Of a stretch of DNA of 64,000 nt, positions 42,703 through 51,271 are shown piece by piece. A program made the translations under genes and the position numbers. Each line of letters starts with the position of its first letter. The first letter of the stretch is position 1. This DNA comes from Vulcanimicrobiota bacterium (GTDB lineage Bacteria > Vulcanimicrobiota > Vulcanimicrobiia > Vulcanimicrobiales > Vulcanimicrobiaceae): NCBI GenBank assembly GCA_003168375.1, contig PMSI01000007.1, forward strand, positions 1 through 64,000. Reading direction: 5' to 3'. The notes beneath the pieces were generated by a model. It had not been told where the DNA came from, did not search any database, and was given only the letters and a program-made list of their open reading frames with translations.

Positions 42703-44369
42703 TTCGTCGCTTTCTCGCAGCGAGCGCCGCTCTCGCGCTCGCGCTCTGCGCATGCACCAAGGTCGGCGACACCGTCGCCTCGTCGGGCGGCGCCGGCGCC
42801 AACAACGGGCAGTCCGGGCCTCATCCGAACCGGCTCGTGATGTCGACCGCGTCGGATCCGCGCAACCTCAACCCGGCGTTCGCCTCGGCGTCGCCGGTGC
42901 TGGAGCTCTCCGCGTTCATCTTCTCGTACACGGTCCGGTACGACGACAAGGCGCATCCGGTCCCCGATGCGGTGAGCGAGATACCGACGGTCGAGAACGG
43001 CGACGTCAGCAAAGACGGCCTGACGATCAAGTACAAGCTGCGCCACGACATCAAGTGGCACGACGGTGCGGATCTGACGTGCCGCGACCTGCGCTTCACC
43101 TGGCAAGTGATGATGAACCCCAAGAACACCGTCATCACGACCGACGGCTGGAACAAGATCAAGGACGTCGACTGCAGCGATCCCTACGTCGCCGTCGTCC
43201 ACATGAAGCAGATCTACGCCCCGTTTCTGCAGCAACTGTGGAGCCTGAACGGAAACGGCCCGATCATGCCCGAGCATCTGCTCGCCAAGGTCAACGACGA
43301 CAAGGGCAGCATGAACACGGCGCCCTACAACTCGGCTCCGGTCGGGAGCGGCCCGTACAAGTTCGTCTCGTGGGACCGCGGGAGCCAGGTTCGCCTCGAG
43401 GCGTTCCCGGCCTATTTCGGCGGGAAGCCGGCGATCCGCGAAGTCGTCTACAAGATCATTCCGGATCAGAATACGCTGGCCACGCAGCTGCAGACGCACG
43501 AGCTCGACCTGGGCTGGAACCTCGCCGCGTCGTCGTACGGCCGCGTGAAGAGCTCGCCGGGAAACACGGTGATCACGCCCGTCATCTACACTTTCGACCA
43601 TCTCGACTTCAACTTGAAGCGCCCGATGTTCCAGGACGTGCGGGTCCGGCGCGCGCTGACCTATGCGATCGACCGCGCGTCGATGCTTGAGAAGGTGCGG
43701 CACGGTTTGGGCGAGCTGAGCGACACGATGCTCGATCCCTCGCTCTTCCCGGACGCTCAGGATCCCGCGATCATAAAGTATCCGTATGACGTCGCGAAAG
43801 CGAAGGCGCTGCTCGACGAGGCAGGCTGGATCCCCGGACGCGACGGGATCCGCGTGAAGAACGGGCAGCGGCTCGAGTTTCAGCTCTCGACGCAGACCGA
43901 GTCGATCGCCGGGCTCGCGAACGAGCAGCAGGTTCAGACGTATTGGCATGACGTCGGCGCGAACGCGATCGTGAAGAACTACCCGAGCTCACTCTTCTTC
44001 GACAATACCGCGAACGGCACTCTCCAAGGCGGCAAATACGATACCGCGCTGTTCGCCTGGGTCGCCGCCGCGGACATCGATCAGGGCGCCATCTACTCCG
44101 GTCACTACTTGGCGCCCAAAGGCCAGAACGCGCTGTTTTGGGACAACCCAGTGGCGACGAAAGCGATGGACGACGCGAACGGAACGGTCGATCAAAAGAA
44201 GCGCATCGAACTCTACAAGATCGTGCAAGAAGAGTTCGCGAAGGACGATCCTTCGATCATATTGTGGTTCCGCAAGGACCTCGAGGTCTACAACTCGGCG
44301 CTCAAAGGTTTCACGCCGACCCCGGTGATCACGACGCCGTTCTGGAACACGTGGCAGCTCCACTACTGA
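42699..44369 (+). CDS. Family-5 substrate-binding lipoprotein, copy 1
   Basis: A 556-aa SBP_bac_5 (DppA/OppA-type) protein with a lipoprotein signal ending LCAC-TKVGD. RRALTYAIDRASMLEKV, SAPVGSGPYKF and YKIIPDQNTLATQLQTHELDL are family hallmarks. Family-5 SBPs bind peptides, nickel chelates, sugars or haem. It starts with ATGA overlap from the decarboxylase-like gene and is the most divergent of four tandem copies. No permease or ATPase follows. Confidence 0.88.
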   Translation: MIRRFLAASAALALALCACTKVGDTVASSGGAGANNGQSGPHPNRLVMSTASDPRNLNPAFASASPVLELSAFIFSYTVRYDDKAHPVPDAVSEIPTVENGDVSKDGLTIKYKLRHDIKWHDGADLTCRDLRFTWQVMMNPKNTVITTDGWNKIKDVDCSDPYVAVVHMKQIYAPFLQQLWSLNGNGPIMPEHLLAKVNDDKGSMNTAPYNSAPVGSGPYKFVSWDRGSQVRLEAFPAYFGGKPAIREVVYKIIPDQNTLATQLQTHELDLGWNLAASSYGRVKSSPGNTVITPVIYTFDHLDFNLKRPMFQDVRVRRALTYAIDRASMLEKVRHGLGELSDTMLDPSLFPDAQDPAIIKYPYDVAKAKALLDEAGWIPGRDGIRVKNGQRLEFQLSTQTESIAGLANEQQVQTYWHDVGANAIVKNYPSSLFFDNTANGTLQGGKYDTALFAWVAAADIDQGAIYSGHYLAPKGQNALFWDNPVATKAMDDANGTVDQKKRIELYKIVQEEFAKDDPSIILWFRKDLEVYNSALKGFTPTPVITTPFWNTWQLHY

Positions 44370-45985
44370 GGCGCCGCGCCTTCGCGCTCGTGCTCGCGGC
44401 GTGCGCTGCGATCGTCCCCGGGACGTCGGGCGCGCAGGGCACCCGGCATCCGTACACGACCCCGCACGTTCTGCGCTACGCAACCGGCGAGGACATCGTC
44501 GGGCTCAACCCGCACCTCGTCCAGCAGCTGACGGTGTCGTTCATGAGTCAGATGACGATGGCGTGGCTGCTGCGCTACGACAAGCGCAACCACCCCGTCC
44601 CCGAGCTTGCGACCGCGGTACCGTCAAAGACGAACGGGGGGATCTCCCCCGACGGCAAGACGATCACGTACCACCTGCGGCGCGACGCGAAGTGGTCCGA
44701 CGGTGTGCCGTTCACTGCCGACGATGTCCGCTTCTCGGTCGACGTCGTGCGAAATCCGGCCAACAACGAGGGGACGCATCTCGGTTTCGACCAGATCGAC
44801 CGCGTCGACACGCCCGATCCGTACACGGTCGTCTTCCGGATGCTGCGGCCGTACAGCGGCTTCTACGTCAACTTCTTCAGCTCGGGCGGCGCGAACCCGT
44901 GCGTCCTACCGAAGCACGTGCTGGACAAGCTGCCGAACATCAACGATGCACCCTACAATGCGCTGCCGGTCGGGATCGGGCCGTTCAAGTACGCGTCGTG
45001 GAAGCGCGCCGACAGCGTCGAGATGGTACCCGATCCGCTCTACTTCGGGCGCAAGCCCAAGCTGCAGCGCGTGATCTTCAAGATCATTCCCGACCGCAAC
45101 ACGACCCTGACGCAGCTGACGACGCACGAGATCGATCTGTGGGGGGCCGTGCCGGCCGCGTTCTACGACCGTGCGCGTGCTTTGCCGGGCGTCACGACGA
45201 TCCGGCAGGCGTCGTACGGTTTCAACCACGTCGACTTCAACCTTGAGCACGGCGCGTTACGCGATCCGGTCGTGCGGCAGGCGCTGCGCCTGGCGATCGA
45301 CCGCGCGATCATCCGCGAGAAGATCCGCCACGGCGTCGGGATCCTTCAGGAAACGCCGTTCGCGCCGGGTCATCCGTTCCACGTCGACCTGCCGCGCGTG
45401 CCGTTCGACATCGCCGCGGCGAACCGGCTGCTCGACGCTGCCGGCTGGAAGCGCGGCGCGGACGGCGTTCGCGCGAAGAACGGTGAGCGACTCGAATTCA
45501 ACGTCGCGATCGGTGTCGGACTCCCGGACACCGACGCGATCCTCGAGATCATGCGGCCGTCGTGGGCGGAGATCGGCGCCCACTTCGACGTGCGGCATTA
45601 TCCCTCTCCGCTCTACTTCGCGCCGGCCCAAACCGGCGGGATACTCTACTCCGGGAAGTACGACGTCTCGCTGTACGCCTGGTTCACCAATCCCAACGGC
45701 GACCTCACCAATCTCTATGCCTGCGACCGCATACCGCCGAAGGGTCAGAACGTGCCGCGCTACTGCAATCGGACCGTCGATGCGGCGATGCGGCGTTTCA
45801 TCGCGACCTACGATCTTGCGGAGCAGCGCGCTGCGTCGCGGGTCATGCAGGAGGCGCTCGTCCGCGACGTTCCGACGATCGTCCTCGACGCGCGCGAGGA
45901 CGTCTACGCCTTCAACGACGACTTGCACGACTTCCACCCCAACCAAGTGACCGCATTCGACGACCTCGTCGAGGCCGACATCTGA
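44351..45985 (+). CDS. Family-5 substrate-binding protein, copy 2
   Basis: A 544-aa SBP starting at GTG 44351, overlapping copy 1 by 19 nt. The N-terminus (FALVLAACAAIVPG) allows either a lipobox (LAAC) or signal peptidase I cleavage after SGAQ. The mature protein begins HPYTTPHVLRYATGEDIVGLNPHLVQQ, nearly as in copy 3. GGANPCVLPKHVLDKLPNIN is shared with copies 3 and 4, marking them as recent paralogs. Confidence 0.88.
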   Translation: MAAPLLRRRAFALVLAACAAIVPGTSGAQGTRHPYTTPHVLRYATGEDIVGLNPHLVQQLTVSFMSQMTMAWLLRYDKRNHPVPELATAVPSKTNGGISPDGKTITYHLRRDAKWSDGVPFTADDVRFSVDVVRNPANNEGTHLGFDQIDRVDTPDPYTVVFRMLRPYSGFYVNFFSSGGANPCVLPKHVLDKLPNINDAPYNALPVGIGPFKYASWKRADSVEMVPDPLYFGRKPKLQRVIFKIIPDRNTTLTQLTTHEIDLWGAVPAAFYDRARALPGVTTIRQASYGFNHVDFNLEHGALRDPVVRQALRLAIDRAIIREKIRHGVGILQETPFAPGHPFHVDLPRVPFDIAAANRLLDAAGWKRGADGVRAKNGERLEFNVAIGVGLPDTDAILEIMRPSWAEIGAHFDVRHYPSPLYFAPAQTGGILYSGKYDVSLYAWFTNPNGDLTNLYACDRIPPKGQNVPRYCNRTVDAAMRRFIATYDLAEQRAASRVMQEALVRDVPTIVLDAREDVYAFNDDLHDFHPNQVTAFDDLVEADI

Positions 45986-45992
45986 GGTGCCC

Positions 45993-47642
45993 GTGAAAAG
46001 ACTCCTTGCAACCGCCCTCGTCGCGCTGCTGACGGCAGGCTGCACGAAGGTCGCCACCGTCGGCTCAGCGGCGGCGACACCCGGGCCGAACGGTGCCCGG
46101 AACGCGTACACCGTTCCGCATGTGCTGCGCTACGCGACCGCCGAAGACATCGTCGGGCTGAACCCGCACCTGACGCAGCAGACGGTGCTCAGCTACATGG
46201 CCTCGCTGACGATGGCGTGGCTGGTCAAGTTCGATCACGAGAACCGCGCGATTCCGGAACTGGCGACCGAAGTTCCGACGCAGGCGAACGGCGGGATCAG
46301 CAAAGACGGGCTCACGATCACGTATCACTTGCGGAAGGACGCGAAGTGGTCGGACGGCGTGCCGTTCACCGCCGACGACGTCGTGTTTTCGACGAAGGTC
46401 GTGCTGAACCCGAAAAACAACGAGGTCGGCCGCGACGGCTGGGACCTGATCGCAAAGATCGATGAACCCGACAAGTACACGGTCGTCTATCACCTGAAGA
46501 AGCCGTACGCGACGTACGTGTCGACGTTCTTCAGCTCCGGTGGGGCCAACCCGTGTATCCTGCCGGAGCACCTGCTCCGCGGGCTGCCGGACATCAACAA
46601 CGCGCCCTACAATGCGCTTCCGGTCGGGATCGGGCCGTTCAAGTACCAGAGCTGGAAGCGCAGCGACTCGGTCACGATCGTGCCGAACCCGAGCTACTTT
46701 CGCGGCTTGCCGAAGCTGCAGAAGATCGTCTTCAGGATCGTCCCCGACCGCAATACGGTGCTGACGCAGTTGCAGACGCACGAGATCGATCTTTGGACAC
46801 CGGTCCCGCCGGCGTTCTACGATCGCACCAAGGCGATCCCGGGGCTGGTGGTCGACCGCTACCCGAGCTACTACTTCGGCCACATCGACTTCCAGAACCA
46901 GCATCCCGGCCTCGACGATCCGCGCGTACGCCGCGCGCTGCGGATGGCGATCGACCGTGACGAGATCAAGCAGAAGATCCGCCACGGGATCGGGATCGTT
47001 CAGGACGACCCCATCTCGCCTGCGCATCCGACCTTCGACAAGGCCGTGCCCACCGCCAAGTTCGATCTCGACGCGGCCGGGAAACTGCTCGACGAAGCGG
47101 GCTGGGCGCCCGGTCCGGACGGGATCCGCGCGAAGAACGGCCACTCGCTCAACCTGAACTTCGCCACCTCGACCGGGACGCCGGACGCCGATCAGCAGAT
47201 CGAGCTGATCCGCGCGAACTGGAAGAAGATCGGCGTCGCGATCAGCGTCCGGCGCTATCCTGCGCAGCTGATGTTCGCGCCGTATGCCGACAACGGGATC
47301 GTTTACGGCGGCAAGTGGGATCTGATCGTCTTCAATTGGGGCGGCGACCCGATCGGCGACCTCTCGACCCTGTATTCGTGCGATTCGATCCCGCCGAAGG
47401 GGCAGAACGATCCCCGGTACTGCGATCACAGCGTCTCCGAGGCGATGGACAAGTTCAAGGGCGAGTACGACGAGTCGAAGCGGCAGAAGTATTCCGACCT
47501 GATCCAGGAAGGCATCGCGAAGGACGCCCCGATCGTAGTGCTCGACATCCTGGAAGACATCTACGCGCACAACAGCGACCTAAGAGGTTTCAAGCCGAAT
47601 CAAGTCTCGCAGTTCGACGATTTCATGAACGTCGATATCTGA
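45993..47642 (+). CDS. Family-5 substrate-binding lipoprotein, copy 3
   Basis: A 549-aa SBP. The GTG at 45993 is chosen over 45987 because GAGG lies five bases upstream of it. The signal ends LTAGC-TKVATV, so it is lipid-anchored like copy 1. The segment VGRDGWDLIAKIDEPDKYTV is almost identical in copy 4. It begins 7 bp after copy 2. Differences among the copies lie mainly in the central ligand-contact regions, so they may bind related but distinct ligands. Confidence 0.88.
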   Translation: MKRLLATALVALLTAGCTKVATVGSAAATPGPNGARNAYTVPHVLRYATAEDIVGLNPHLTQQTVLSYMASLTMAWLVKFDHENRAIPELATEVPTQANGGISKDGLTITYHLRKDAKWSDGVPFTADDVVFSTKVVLNPKNNEVGRDGWDLIAKIDEPDKYTVVYHLKKPYATYVSTFFSSGGANPCILPEHLLRGLPDINNAPYNALPVGIGPFKYQSWKRSDSVTIVPNPSYFRGLPKLQKIVFRIVPDRNTVLTQLQTHEIDLWTPVPPAFYDRTKAIPGLVVDRYPSYYFGHIDFQNQHPGLDDPRVRRALRMAIDRDEIKQKIRHGIGIVQDDPISPAHPTFDKAVPTAKFDLDAAGKLLDEAGWAPGPDGIRAKNGHSLNLNFATSTGTPDADQQIELIRANWKKIGVAISVRRYPAQLMFAPYADNGIVYGGKWDLIVFNWGGDPIGDLSTLYSCDSIPPKGQNDPRYCDHSVSEAMDKFKGEYDESKRQKYSDLIQEGIAKDAPIVVLDILEDIYAHNSDLRGFKPNQVSQFDDFMNVDI

Positions 47643-47644
47643 CG

Positions 47645-49276
47645 GTGAGCGAAAGCTCAGTGAAGAAGACTCTTGCCGTCGCGCTGTCGGCGACCCTGCT
47701 CACCGGTTTCGCCAACGCGGGTGCCGCGGCGCGAGACCGGGTGAACCCGTTCACGATTCCGCATGTGCTGCGCGTCGGCGACACGCAAGACTTCGACACC
47801 CTGAACCCGCATCTCGCGACCGCGATCACGCTGGGCAACCTTTCGCAGCTCACGATGGCATATCTCGTGCGCTACGGCCGTGACAACAGACCTGTTCCCG
47901 AGCTCGCGACGGTGGTTCCGACGCAGGCAAACGGCGGGATCAGCCGGGACGGCCGCACGATCACCTGGCACCTCCGCCGGAATGTGAAGTGGTCCGACGG
48001 CGCGCCGTTCGACGCCGACGACGTGGTGTGGTCGACGAATGCGGTCAACAATCCGGCGAACAACGAGGTCGGGCGCGACGGCTGGGACCTGATCGCGAGA
48101 ATCGACGAGCCCGACAAGTACACGGTCGTTTTCCATTTGAAAAAGCCGTACTCGGGCTATCTGCCGACCTTCTTCGGCTCGGCCGGCGCGAACCCGTGCA
48201 TTCTTCCGAAGCACGTCCTCGCCTCGTTGCCGAACATCAACAACGCGCCGTACAACAGCAAGCCGGTCGGTATCGGGCCGTTCCGCTACGTCGAGTGGGT
48301 TCGTGCCGACCACGTTACGCTCGAAGCCAATCCCTACTACTGGCGCGGCAAGCCGGCGTTGGAGAAGGTAGTCTACAAGATCATCCCCGATCGCAACACA
48401 CTGCTCACGCAGCTCGAGACGGGCGAAGTCGATCTGTGGGCGTACGTTCCGCCGGCGTTCGCCGGCCGCGCGATGGCGCTCAAGACCGTGGCGTATGTTC
48501 GCGCGCCGGGCGCGCTCTACCAGCATCTCGACTTCAACACGACGCATCCCGCGCTGCGCGACCGCGCGGTGCGGGCGGCGCTGCGCCTCGCGCTCGACCG
48601 GCCGGCGATGCAGCAGAAGATCAGCCACGGAATCGGAATCGTGCAAGAGAGTTCGATCTCGCCGGCGCTGCCGCTCGCGACGACGCTGCCCTTCGTCGGC
48701 TTCGATCTCGCCAAGGCGAACCGCATGCTCGACGACGCCGGCTGGAAGCGCGGTGCGGACGGGATCCGCGCGAAAAACGGCGTCCGCCTGAGCCTCGAGT
48801 GGGCGACCGTGTCGGGGAGCCCGGACGCCGACTCGCGGATCGAGCTGATCCGCAGCATGTGGGAGCAAGCCGGGGTCGCGTTCGACGTGAAGCACTACAA
48901 CGTGGCGCTGTTCTTCCAACTCCGCGGCGGGATCGCGTACGACGGCAAGTTCGACGTGACGGCGTTCGGCTGGCAGATGACGCCCGACGCCGACCTCAAC
49001 CCGTTCAACTCGTGCACCCTTATGCCGCCGCAGGGACAGAACATAACGCGGCTCTGCGATCCGCGGCTGGAGAAGCTGCTACAGGAGCAAAAAGTCACCT
49101 ACGACGAGCAGAAGCGCAAGGCGATCGCCGCCCAGGCGCTCAAGATCATCGACGACGAGGTTCCGTACGTCGTGCTGTTCATCCAGGAGAACGTGCACGT
49201 CTACAACCGCGATCTCACCGCCTGGCACCCCAACACCGCGACGCCGTTCGACAACTTCATGAACGTCGATATTTAA
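47645..49276 (+). CDS. Family-5 substrate-binding protein, copy 4
   Basis: A 543-aa SBP with a type I signal (LLTGFANAGAA) and no lipobox, so it should be free in the periplasm. It starts at GTG 47645 (or 47660) two bases after copy 3. It keeps PNINNAPYNSKPVGIGPFRY and the family beta-strand pattern. Its stop overlaps the stop of the convergent glycosyltransferase gene (TTAA). It closes the seven-gene unit that starts at 38457. Confidence 0.88.
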   Translation: MSESSVKKTLAVALSATLLTGFANAGAAARDRVNPFTIPHVLRVGDTQDFDTLNPHLATAITLGNLSQLTMAYLVRYGRDNRPVPELATVVPTQANGGISRDGRTITWHLRRNVKWSDGAPFDADDVVWSTNAVNNPANNEVGRDGWDLIARIDEPDKYTVVFHLKKPYSGYLPTFFGSAGANPCILPKHVLASLPNINNAPYNSKPVGIGPFRYVEWVRADHVTLEANPYYWRGKPALEKVVYKIIPDRNTLLTQLETGEVDLWAYVPPAFAGRAMALKTVAYVRAPGALYQHLDFNTTHPALRDRAVRAALRLALDRPAMQQKISHGIGIVQESSISPALPLATTLPFVGFDLAKANRMLDDAGWKRGADGIRAKNGVRLSLEWATVSGSPDADSRIELIRSMWEQAGVAFDVKHYNVALFFQLRGGIAYDGKFDVTAFGWQMTPDADLNPFNSCTLMPPQGQNITRLCDPRLEKLLQEQKVTYDEQKRKAIAAQALKIIDDEVPYVVLFIQENVHVYNRDLTAWHPNTATPFDNFMNVDI

Positions 49277-50703
49277 CCCGCGGTGCGGCGGCGTCCGGAG
49301 CGGACGACGGCGATGCCGAGCACGATGCAGCCCGCGAGGGGGAGCGCACGCAGCGCGCCCCACACGGGCTGCCGCGTTTCGAGACCCGCGATGCGCTGCT
49401 CGTCGGCCCACACGGCGCTGGCGTCCGCGTGCGCCGGTGCGCGGTAGCCGGCGGGCAGCCCGTCGGGCCAGACGGGCGCCGGATGGGCATGGCCGAGCGG
49501 GACGGCGACGCACGCCAGCGCGATGACGGCGGCGAACGGCAGGAGGTCTGCGCGCGTCAAGCGCGTGTCATCCTGAGCTTGTCGAAGGGCCGGCCCGAGC
49601 AGCACGTAGCCGCACGCGGCCGCCAGGCCCAGCGCGACCGTCTGTGCGGCGGCCTCGGGCCGCTGGGCGAGGTTGAGCCAGTTCACGCAGATCAGCGCCG
49701 CGGCGAGCGCGGTCAATACCGGCGCCGCACCGCGGCCGCGGATCGCGAGCACGGTTAGGGGCAGCAGCTCGACGACGAAGTCGTGCTCGTGGAAGAACGG
49801 AACTGCGAGCGGGAGCGCGGCGAGCGCGAGCAGCGTTCCGTCGAGCGTGTCGAGCTGCGCGCGGACGGTCGCCGCGATCGTGATCGCGATGACCGCAAGC
49901 GCGCACAGCGTTTCGGCGATCAGCGCGAGGTCGCCGGGTGCGCCGAACGCCCAGGCGATCGCGGCCGGCGTGTGCTGGATCGCGACGAACCTCTCCGCGG
50001 CACCGTGCTCCGCCAGCCGGTGCAGGTACGCGCGAACCCCGGGTACGCCGCCGCCGGCGGCCAGCGTGAGCGCTGCGAACGCGAGCGCGGCGAGCGAAGC
50101 GCCGGCGAGCGCCGAGCGGTCGCGCAGGCGCGCGATCAGGGCGATGGCAAGGTTCGGCTGCAGCGCCGCCACCAGCGTGGCGACCGCGCCGGCCGCGAGC
50201 GCACGTCGCTCGAACGCGAGGAGCGCGCACGCGATCGCCGCTGCGGCGATCAGCGCGACCTGTCCGAGCGCGATCGCGCTCGTCTCCGGCCCGCTCGCGA
50301 TCCCGAGCAGCAGCGCTCCCGCGAGCGCGGTCCAACGGCGCGTGCGCGCCAGCCCGAGCGCCGCGAGGACGAACGCGCATGCCGAAGCGATGAGCAGCGC
50401 GGTCCACACGCGCACCGCGACCACGTGCGGCAGCCGCGCGAGCGCGCCGTACAGCGGGAGCGCGGCGGCCGGGCCGACGTACGGCAGCAGCTCCTCGCGC
50501 GATGCGTCGACTCCGTCGATCGTGCGTTCGACCTTCCAGACCTCACGCGACCACGGGTCGCCGCCGGCGTTCCACGTCGCGCCCGCCGCGTAGTACGCCT
50601 CGAAGTCGCGCGCGAACGGTCCTTGGGTCGGGGGCGGGCGAAAGAGCGTGAACGCCGCTGCGAGCGCGATCAGCGCGCCCGCGAGCGCGAGCTCACGTCG
50701 CAG
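49273..50703 (-). CDS. GT-C-type glycosyltransferase (GT87-like), probable CTG start
   Basis: A polytopic membrane glycosyltransferase of about 476 aa. The conventional start GTG 50424 would omit 93 in-frame codons that encode a signal anchor (RRELALAGALIALAAAF) and RDFEAYYAAGATWNAGG, the acidic catalytic loop of GT-C enzymes. No ATG, GTG or TTG exists upstream before the stop; CTG at 50703 with GGGA seven bases before it fits best. It probably transfers a sugar from a polyprenyl carrier. A repeat copy (49566-49590) adds LRQAQDD in a cytoplasmic or periplasmic loop. Confidence 0.75.
   Translation of the reverse strand: MRRELALAGALIALAAAFTLFRPPPTQGPFARDFEAYYAAGATWNAGGDPWSREVWKVERTIDGVDASREELLPYVGPAAALPLYGALARLPHVVAVRVWTALLIASACAFVLAALGLARTRRWTALAGALLLGIASGPETSAIALGQVALIAAAAIACALLAFERRALAAGAVATLVAALQPNLAIALIARLRDRSALAGASLAALAFAALTLAAGGGVPGVRAYLHRLAEHGAAERFVAIQHTPAAIAWAFGAPGDLALIAETLCALAVIAITIAATVRAQLDTLDGTLLALAALPLAVPFFHEHDFVVELLPLTVLAIRGRGAAPVLTALAAALICVNWLNLAQRPEAAAQTVALGLAAACGYVLLGPALRQAQDDTRLTRADLLPFAAVIALACVAVPLGHAHPAPVWPDGLPAGYRAPAHADASAVWADEQRIAGLETRQPVWGALRALPLAGCIVLGIAVVRSGRRRTAG
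49566..49590. repeat. Repeat copy inside the glycosyltransferase gene
   Basis: TCATCCTGAGCTTGTCGAAG, identical in core to the copy at 23750. On the minus strand it reads LRQAQDD between two predicted membrane segments. Confidence 0.8.
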
Positions 50704-51271
50704 CGTAGAGTCCCAAACGTTCGATCCGTCCGGCGTTGCCCATCACGTACGCGACGCCGCCCGGGAAGCGCGCTTCGTACGCCTCGGCGTACACGATCGG
50801 TGCGGGACCGCCGACGGCGACGACGTACCGCGGGTCGAGCGAGCCGGTCGTCGCGCCGAGCGCGACGTCTCCGGGGGAGAGCCGCAGTGCGCCGTAGTCG
50901 CGCGCGGCGAGCCCCGGCGCGCGATCGGCTTTGGGCACGTAGTATTCGAGCGCGACCAGCGTGCCGTCGGCGTAGAACAGCGAGAGAAAGTTCCGCCCCC
51001 CGTCCTCTCGAGCGGCGTACGTGTGCCAGCCGCGCATCGGGTACGAGAACGCGACCCCGAAGGCGCGCTCCACCTCCGCTCGGGTCGTCGTTCCGAGCGC
51101 GAACACGAGCCGTTCGGTCGTGAGGACCACCGGCCGGTCGAGCGGTGCGGGCGGGACGTTGCGCCGCGCGCGGTTCTGCTCGTAGATCGACGCCAGGATC
51201 TCGACCGCGCGGCGCATCGCGAAGTCGGGAGCGTCGTCATCGGCCTGTCCTGAGCCTGTCGAGGGGCTCAT
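50693..51271 (-). CDS. Conserved-looking protein of unknown function
   Basis: A 192-aa soluble protein starting at ATG 51271 within ATGA of the M50 gene. The N-terminus SPSTGSGQADDD derives from a dispersed repeat; the folded part probably starts at MRRAVEILASIY. It has an alpha/beta pattern with GWHTYAAREDGGRNFLSLFY and GDVALGATTGSLDPRYV, recalling small-protein-assembly (BamE/SmpA-like) repeats, but this is weak. It lies between the M50 protease and the glycosyltransferase on the same strand. Confidence 0.6.
   Translation of the reverse strand: MSPSTGSGQADDDAPDFAMRRAVEILASIYEQNRARRNVPPAPLDRPVVLTTERLVFALGTTTRAEVERAFGVAFSYPMRGWHTYAAREDGGRNFLSLFYADGTLVALEYYVPKADRAPGLAARDYGALRLSPGDVALGATTGSLDPRYVVAVGGPAPIVYAEAYEARFPGGVAYVMGNAGRIERLGLYAAT
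51246..51270. repeat. Repeat copy at the start of an unknown gene
   Basis: CCTGAGCCTGTCGAGGGG. On the minus strand it immediately follows the start codon and encodes PSTGSGQAD. Confidence 0.75.
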
